From positions 25,139-60,358 of the forward strand of contig NMRA01000938.1 of NCBI GenBank assembly GCA_002633005.1: a stretch of 35,220 nucleotides of DNA, in the 5' to 3' direction. Below are positions 30,977-35,220 of the stretch, piece after piece (the first letter of the stretch is position 1; each line of letters starts with the position of its first letter). The translations under genes were made by a program, and so were the position numbers. The notes below the pieces were generated by a model. That model had not been told where the DNA came from and did not search any database. It worked only from the letters and a program-made list of their open reading frames with translations. The stretch comes from Phoronis australis (lineage: Eukaryota; Phoronida; Phoronidae).

Positions 30977-32117
30977 CTAGTTTTCGTGGGCGGGCTAAAA
31001 CAGTGCTTTGGAATTGCTTCGGACTGTTTATGAAAAATCCGGATGTGTACGAAGGTCGTCTACCATGAATGTCAAAAATAACTCTGATGGCTTTTAAATT
31101 TTTGTTTGCAAATCACCACTCGAAGGCAGTTTAATAGAAAAAGTGAAAGAAGGTATTCAAAAATTTGTTTGGTGCTGATTTTGTTACGTTTGAGACAATT
31201 CTGAGCAAACCAATTTTTATAGTCCAACCATATTTTGTTTTATTATACATGTATAGCCTAGTGAGTGACGTCGGTGTTGAACGAGAAACAAACCAACTGA
31301 AATGTGTGGTTTATATTTGCCAATTTCGACTCTATGTGACTTTTTTAAAAGCATGATAGCGAAAGAAGAATTCTTGCTAAGCATATGAAAGCAGCTGGTG
31401 AGCATCAGTTTTCATGATACACCTGTTAGTAAAGAAAAGTTGAGAATATTGCGAGGGTGAGACACTGACCCTAACGGTGTCTGCCTTGGGGGGAGGCTCC
31501 TCTTTGATTGAATTCTTTGTTTATTTGCGTAACTCCATAAAATAAATTAAGAACGCAGACTTTTCATAGCTGTTCTAGGGATCAAGTGGAGTTAAACAAT
31601 TGCTTCTGCAACCCCTTTCTCCCATGCAAAGTTGCTTTACTTAAGTTTGAATTAGACCATCGAAACTGTGCTGTGGTTCTTTAAAGATGGTTATGAACTC
31701 GCATCTATTTGTTACATGCACATTTTACATGTTCTGTCTGATTTTAATTGTTTCACAACGAAACTCCATACGCCTACATGTAAATATCAAAATCCAAAAC
31801 AATGCGGTCTATTGGTGATCTTATGAAACGTAAACAAACCCCGTTTTGTTGCTGTGTTTACTTCTTTGACAACATTGCTGACCTTGTTCACGGGCGGCAG
31901 CGTACAATATAATGAGCACTCAGCCTCGACTTAAGATGTTGCTGATCAATTAAGCCATTTGAGGCTTGGTAGTAGGAAATAAATTTCGAAATTTTGTGCA
32001 GTTTTATATAAAATTAAAAAACTAACGGTATATTGCAGCAATTTAGGTCTAAATTATTGCAAAAATAATCTGTTTTGATTAGAAAACAGATTAATACTAT
32101 TCATAAATAAGAATTGA
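30977..32117. other. Intergenic; one perfect small hairpin
   Basis: No gene recognised. AATCTGTTTT (32067-32076) and AAAACAGATT (32083-32092) form a perfect 10-bp hairpin with loop GATTAG. There is no run of T on either side that would suggest an RNA terminator, and its role is unknown. Confidence 0.4.
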
Positions 32118-32297
32118 ACGATAGCGCTCGGAGGAGCGACACTTGGCGAAATTGAGCGAAAAGACGACAATCGGGAGGTCGGCGACGACGACGATGATGA
32201 CAATGAAGGCGGCGATTATGAACAACACGATAACATTCATGTGACTACCGAAGAAACTACTAAGAAATGGGCTGCAGTCTTGTTCAATAGAAGCTAA
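32118..32297 (+). other. Open frame with an acidic, exon-like translation
   Basis: Stop-to-stop frame without ATG: GATLGEIERKDDNREVG, a run of six Asp, then NEGGDYEQHDNIHVTTEETT and KKWAAVLFNRS. The TTKKWA segment faintly recalls DUF3504/Crypton-derived proteins, but the match is too short to call. The GAC/GAT repeat partly explains the open frame. Confidence 0.18.
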
Positions 32298-33200
32298 ACC
32301 AACATCAATGCAGCAAGAGCGCTTAACAAAGGAACCGCGGAATCAGAAAGTCTCGAATAATTTGAAAGTAGACGTCCAAGCGAAAACTGGAAAGCATCAT
32401 CTGTAAGCCCGTTCAAAATTCTATCTAAATTAATAGTAACGCAAAATTCCGAAATTATTTTGAAAAAAATTGAAATTTTACTTTTTTTTGAAATTCACAG
32501 TCAAATAACACGAAAACGGTAAGTCCGAGAGAAACGTTATTGCAGAAATTTTGAAAGAGCATACTTCAAGGAATCAACATGCAAAAATTCACATCATTTG
32601 CTCTTCCCGTTGAAAATGCGACCGCACAACGATCGAAAATGGGCGAAAATTCGCCAGAGCCGCCATCTTGAAAGAGACTTCTGGTTAAACAAACTTTTAT
32701 AATAGCCAATTAAACGAAGCAAACAGGTGAAGAGATTGAAAATGATTGGTTCACCAATATGCCCTCTACAGGAAAAAACGTTTTTGGCCAGATATTGAGG
32801 TGCGCATGCGCCATGGCCAATATTTCCTTTAAGTTTGACCGGAAGTTAACGATTTTCCGCGCAGGGGTAGTAATTGTGTTCTATAGTAATCGTACTAAGT
32901 TTCAGATGTGTACGTTGAAAAATGCGGCCTCTGTGAGCATTTGAATATGAAACCGTAAACGAAAATGGCCGCCACGTCCGCCATTTAGAATTCGATCATA
33001 AACAAAAACAATAGGCTTCCAGGACTTTCAGATCTACACGTCGTGAGCGAATTTCGTGCGAATCGGGCGAAAATTGCGACCTGTAGAGTGCAAACAAAAA
33101 AAACTTGACGTCAGAGCAAAATACTTGTCGGAATTCGAATTCCGCCAAGTTATGAGTACAACCTTTATTGCAGACAATAACTAACAGGGCTCGACGCTAT
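32298..33200. other. Intergenic; two YY1-like spots
   Basis: GCCGCCATCTTG at 32659-32670 is the complement of CAAGATGGCGGC, a full YY1-type core. AAATGGCCGCC and TCCGCCATTT form an inverted pair at about 32963-32986. No transcript structure is visible. Confidence 0.35.
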
Positions 33201-33202
33201 TA

Positions 33203-33266
33203 AAATCCCAGGTCGCATTTTCAAAATCCAGGTCGCATTCATAAATGCCAGCTCGCAAAATTTCCG
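33203..33266 (+). repeat. Three imperfect ~21-bp tandem units
   Basis: AATCCCAGGTCGCATTTTCA, AATCCAGGTCGCATTCATA and AATGCCAGCTCGCAAAATTT follow directly, after CAGGGCTCGACGCTATTAA. The CAGGGCTCGA start is reminiscent of hAT-type termini, but no matching partner end was found. Confidence 0.45.
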
Positions 33267-33504
33267 ATTTTTTAGATCATCGAGAAAATGTTTAGATTAT
33301 GCTCTTACCTGCAGCGTTAACTACTCACAAATTGCAGATCGCAAAACTGAGTTCGTTCATGCAGGTACGGCGTTACTGTTCTTCGCGACCGCCATTGAAA
33401 GGCTCTAGAGTGCAAGGCAAGTTGCCGACGTGAAAGTTGATTCAGTACTCTCTAACTGAAACGTGCATTCGAGTAGCTAAGTTTGCGACGCGAAGAGGGA
33501 GAAA

Positions 33505-33855
33505 ATGCTCGTTGAAACATTATCCACGATTCTGCTAGGTCTCACCTGCTACTGGATGTCATCAAAATCGTTAAACATCCCAACTAATTCGGAGGGCACA
33601 TTCCCTCCAATTTTTGTTCGCAGCCCAAATTTTGCAACTTACAGTGTAACTGGACCTTTGAAAAACATCTGTCGAAAAAAATCCGTGAAACGATGCCCTA
33701 ACCGAGTGACGTATTTGGATGCGCGGGAACAATTCAGTGCAAATGTCTTTACAAAAATGTGGTACTTATGCTGTTTGTGTACTCAACAATTAATTTTCCA
33801 CGAAATGAATAGCCTCGAATTAATTCCCGACTCCGTGTGGGTTGTCTTCTGGTAA
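33505..33855 (+). CDS. Unassigned 116-codon open frame with hydrophobic N-terminus
   Basis: ATG at 33505 is in a fair context (GAGAAAATGC). The first ~19 residues (MLVETLSTILLGLTCYWMS) are hydrophobic enough for a signal peptide or membrane anchor. The rest is Ser/Pro/Cys-containing, with FPPIFVRSPNFATYSV and a basic KNICRKKSVKRC patch. It is the longest ATG-started frame outside the LINE. I recognise no family and see no second exon, so it may be a first exon or chance. Confidence 0.22.
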   Translation: MLVETLSTILLGLTCYWMSSKSLNIPTNSEGTFPPIFVRSPNFATYSVTGPLKNICRKKSVKRCPNRVTYLDAREQFSANVFTKMWYLCCLCTQQLIFHEMNSLELIPDSVWVVFW

Positions 33856-35220
33856 CTCGAGTTTGCTCCTCAATACCTTCCAAGTACGGGAAAAATAGGT
33901 CAGTCACAAAACGACACGCATGTCCTAGTGTTAACTTTCATTCGGAGGTATATAACAAAGCCGGGATTTGGTTTTTACAAATAGAGAAAGACGTTTTATA
34001 AATTTGTTGTGTAAAATGAGAGTGACACACAATATAGGGTGTCAGTTTTAAACCACGCGCGGTCGTTTGTAGTGCGCTACGATGGGCGCTAGCCTGAACT
34101 GTGGCTGCTTCATTGGAAATTGAGGGGGAACGCTTAGTAGATCAGTGAGCGCTTATTATCAAACACTTCAAAGGTTGGGAGCAGGCTTGTTTTTAATTGC
34201 CAGCTTAGGCCGGAACAAGATTGTTTCTATTGGAGTCTGAACATTTTACGGCGACGATGAGGGGAGCGAACAGTTGCGGGGGTATGCACAGAAGAATAAA
34301 AAGTTCACTAACCACAATTTCGCATCTAGTACCCGTTTAGTAGCAACAGCTGGCTACGGTCATCGAGTCTAGGGCTTAGGGAACATGGAACTCGGGAACC
34401 ATCGTCACAGGAAAATATCAAACCTTGGGTTATATCTGTCCCGGGGAATATCATAAAGCACCGGAGTCTTTTATAACAGCCGGGAATCTATGAGTTCATT
34501 TTCAAATAAAACACTGGCACGTACCCGGGTGCTTAAGAGAACCAAACGGTATACTCTTTCATTTAGGACTGTCACTGTTCTCTTTTGATGTTAAGAGTGC
34601 AGTACACTTCAGACCAGGCAAAAATCCATGCAGGGGTGATAAACCCTATGTGACGGATTTGGATCATATTATGCATTTTTGTTTACTTTCTTATGGTAAT
34701 TACTAAAATGCACTTTAAACAAATTCTATCGCGTTAGGTAGCTTAAAAGTCGGGTACCTCAGTTTTCACTGAAAACCACTATCAGAACTTACCCCAATAA
34801 TCACAGTTTTCGTGACATTGTAAGTAATTACAGAAGCTACTAGAATATGAAATAGCTACTGTTTTGTATAAAGTCATCCATTGTCTTCCTAAAAATGAAA
34901 AATAAAAGTGTCAAGTTGCACCTTAAATTCCACATTTTGGGGCTTGAAGGGTCATGGGGTCATACAAGCAGAAAACATGGATAACTTGCCCAGGTTTGAA
35001 TGAGTCAATCTCAGCTGAAGCCAAATTTTACACTTTGAAACTTAATCGTGGGTTTGATCTATCTTAGTAGAATAGATATTTGGCATCAAAACCACCGGCA
35101 AACACATGTCTTCATATAGTAATGAGCAATTGTTCGCAGCCACCTCAGCCAAAGTGAGCACTTGTGACAATAGCTACTAGTCATCGAAAATGTTGAGTTT
35201 TGAGATTTAAAAGTGCTCAA
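33856..35220. other. Intergenic, nothing recognised
   Basis: No open frame of note, no repeat structure and no RNA signature seen. Confidence 0.45.

Overview
This window looks like non-genic DNA from an invertebrate metazoan nuclear genome. It is A+T-rich and mostly non-coding. It carries a (GA)n microsatellite with a 73-base assembly gap (16101-16173) and isolated N's near 26504 and 30585, and long reading frames are almost absent. Every protein match I could make is to a decayed transposable element: Penelope-like elements with GIY-YIG endonuclease, a LINE reverse transcriptase tail, a PIF/Harbinger (HARBI1) transposase, and two multi-copy protein families of the kind I associate with cnidarian, mollusc and basal deuterostome genomes. 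I cannot name the species, and I found no host gene, tRNA or rRNA that I would defend. Layout: 1-2.0 kb is anonymous sequence ending in a perfect 75-bp inverted repeat (1833-1990) that carries two hammerhead-ribozyme-like motifs. 4.15-5.14 kb is a 5'-truncated LINE (minus strand). 5.42-5.80 kb and 12.28-12.75 kb are two copies, in opposite orientation, of a small GGTCGGC-rich TIR element. 8.45-11.54 kb is element E1, with long inverted arms built of ~300-bp tandem units around a decayed gene. 11.87-13.66 kb holds two head-to-head Penelope-like fragments with one of the small TIR elements between them. 14.98-15.54 kb is a HARBI1 pseudogene. 16.29-21.13 kb is element E2, with long inverted arms of six ~140-bp tandem units, a nested hAT-like insertion (17.27-19.01 kb) and a decayed gene of the same family as the one in E1. 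21.13-21.77 kb is a third Penelope-like fragment that stops where E2 begins. 27.87-30.98 kb is element E3, bounded by TTAA and 26-bp terminal inverted repeats, with a decayed gene that has a C2H2-finger-like segment. Beyond 31 kb only weak signals remain. The genes do not work together as a pathway. The window is a stratified transposon graveyard. Its most interesting content is: (a) E1 and E2, which have differently built composite TIRs but appear to share one protein family, suggesting a DNA-transposon group I cannot name; (b) E3, where TTAA-flanked TIRs bracket an unassigned multi-copy protein; and (c) the palindromic pair of hammerhead-like motifs. All protein calls come from reading translations against family patterns from memory; no search was run.
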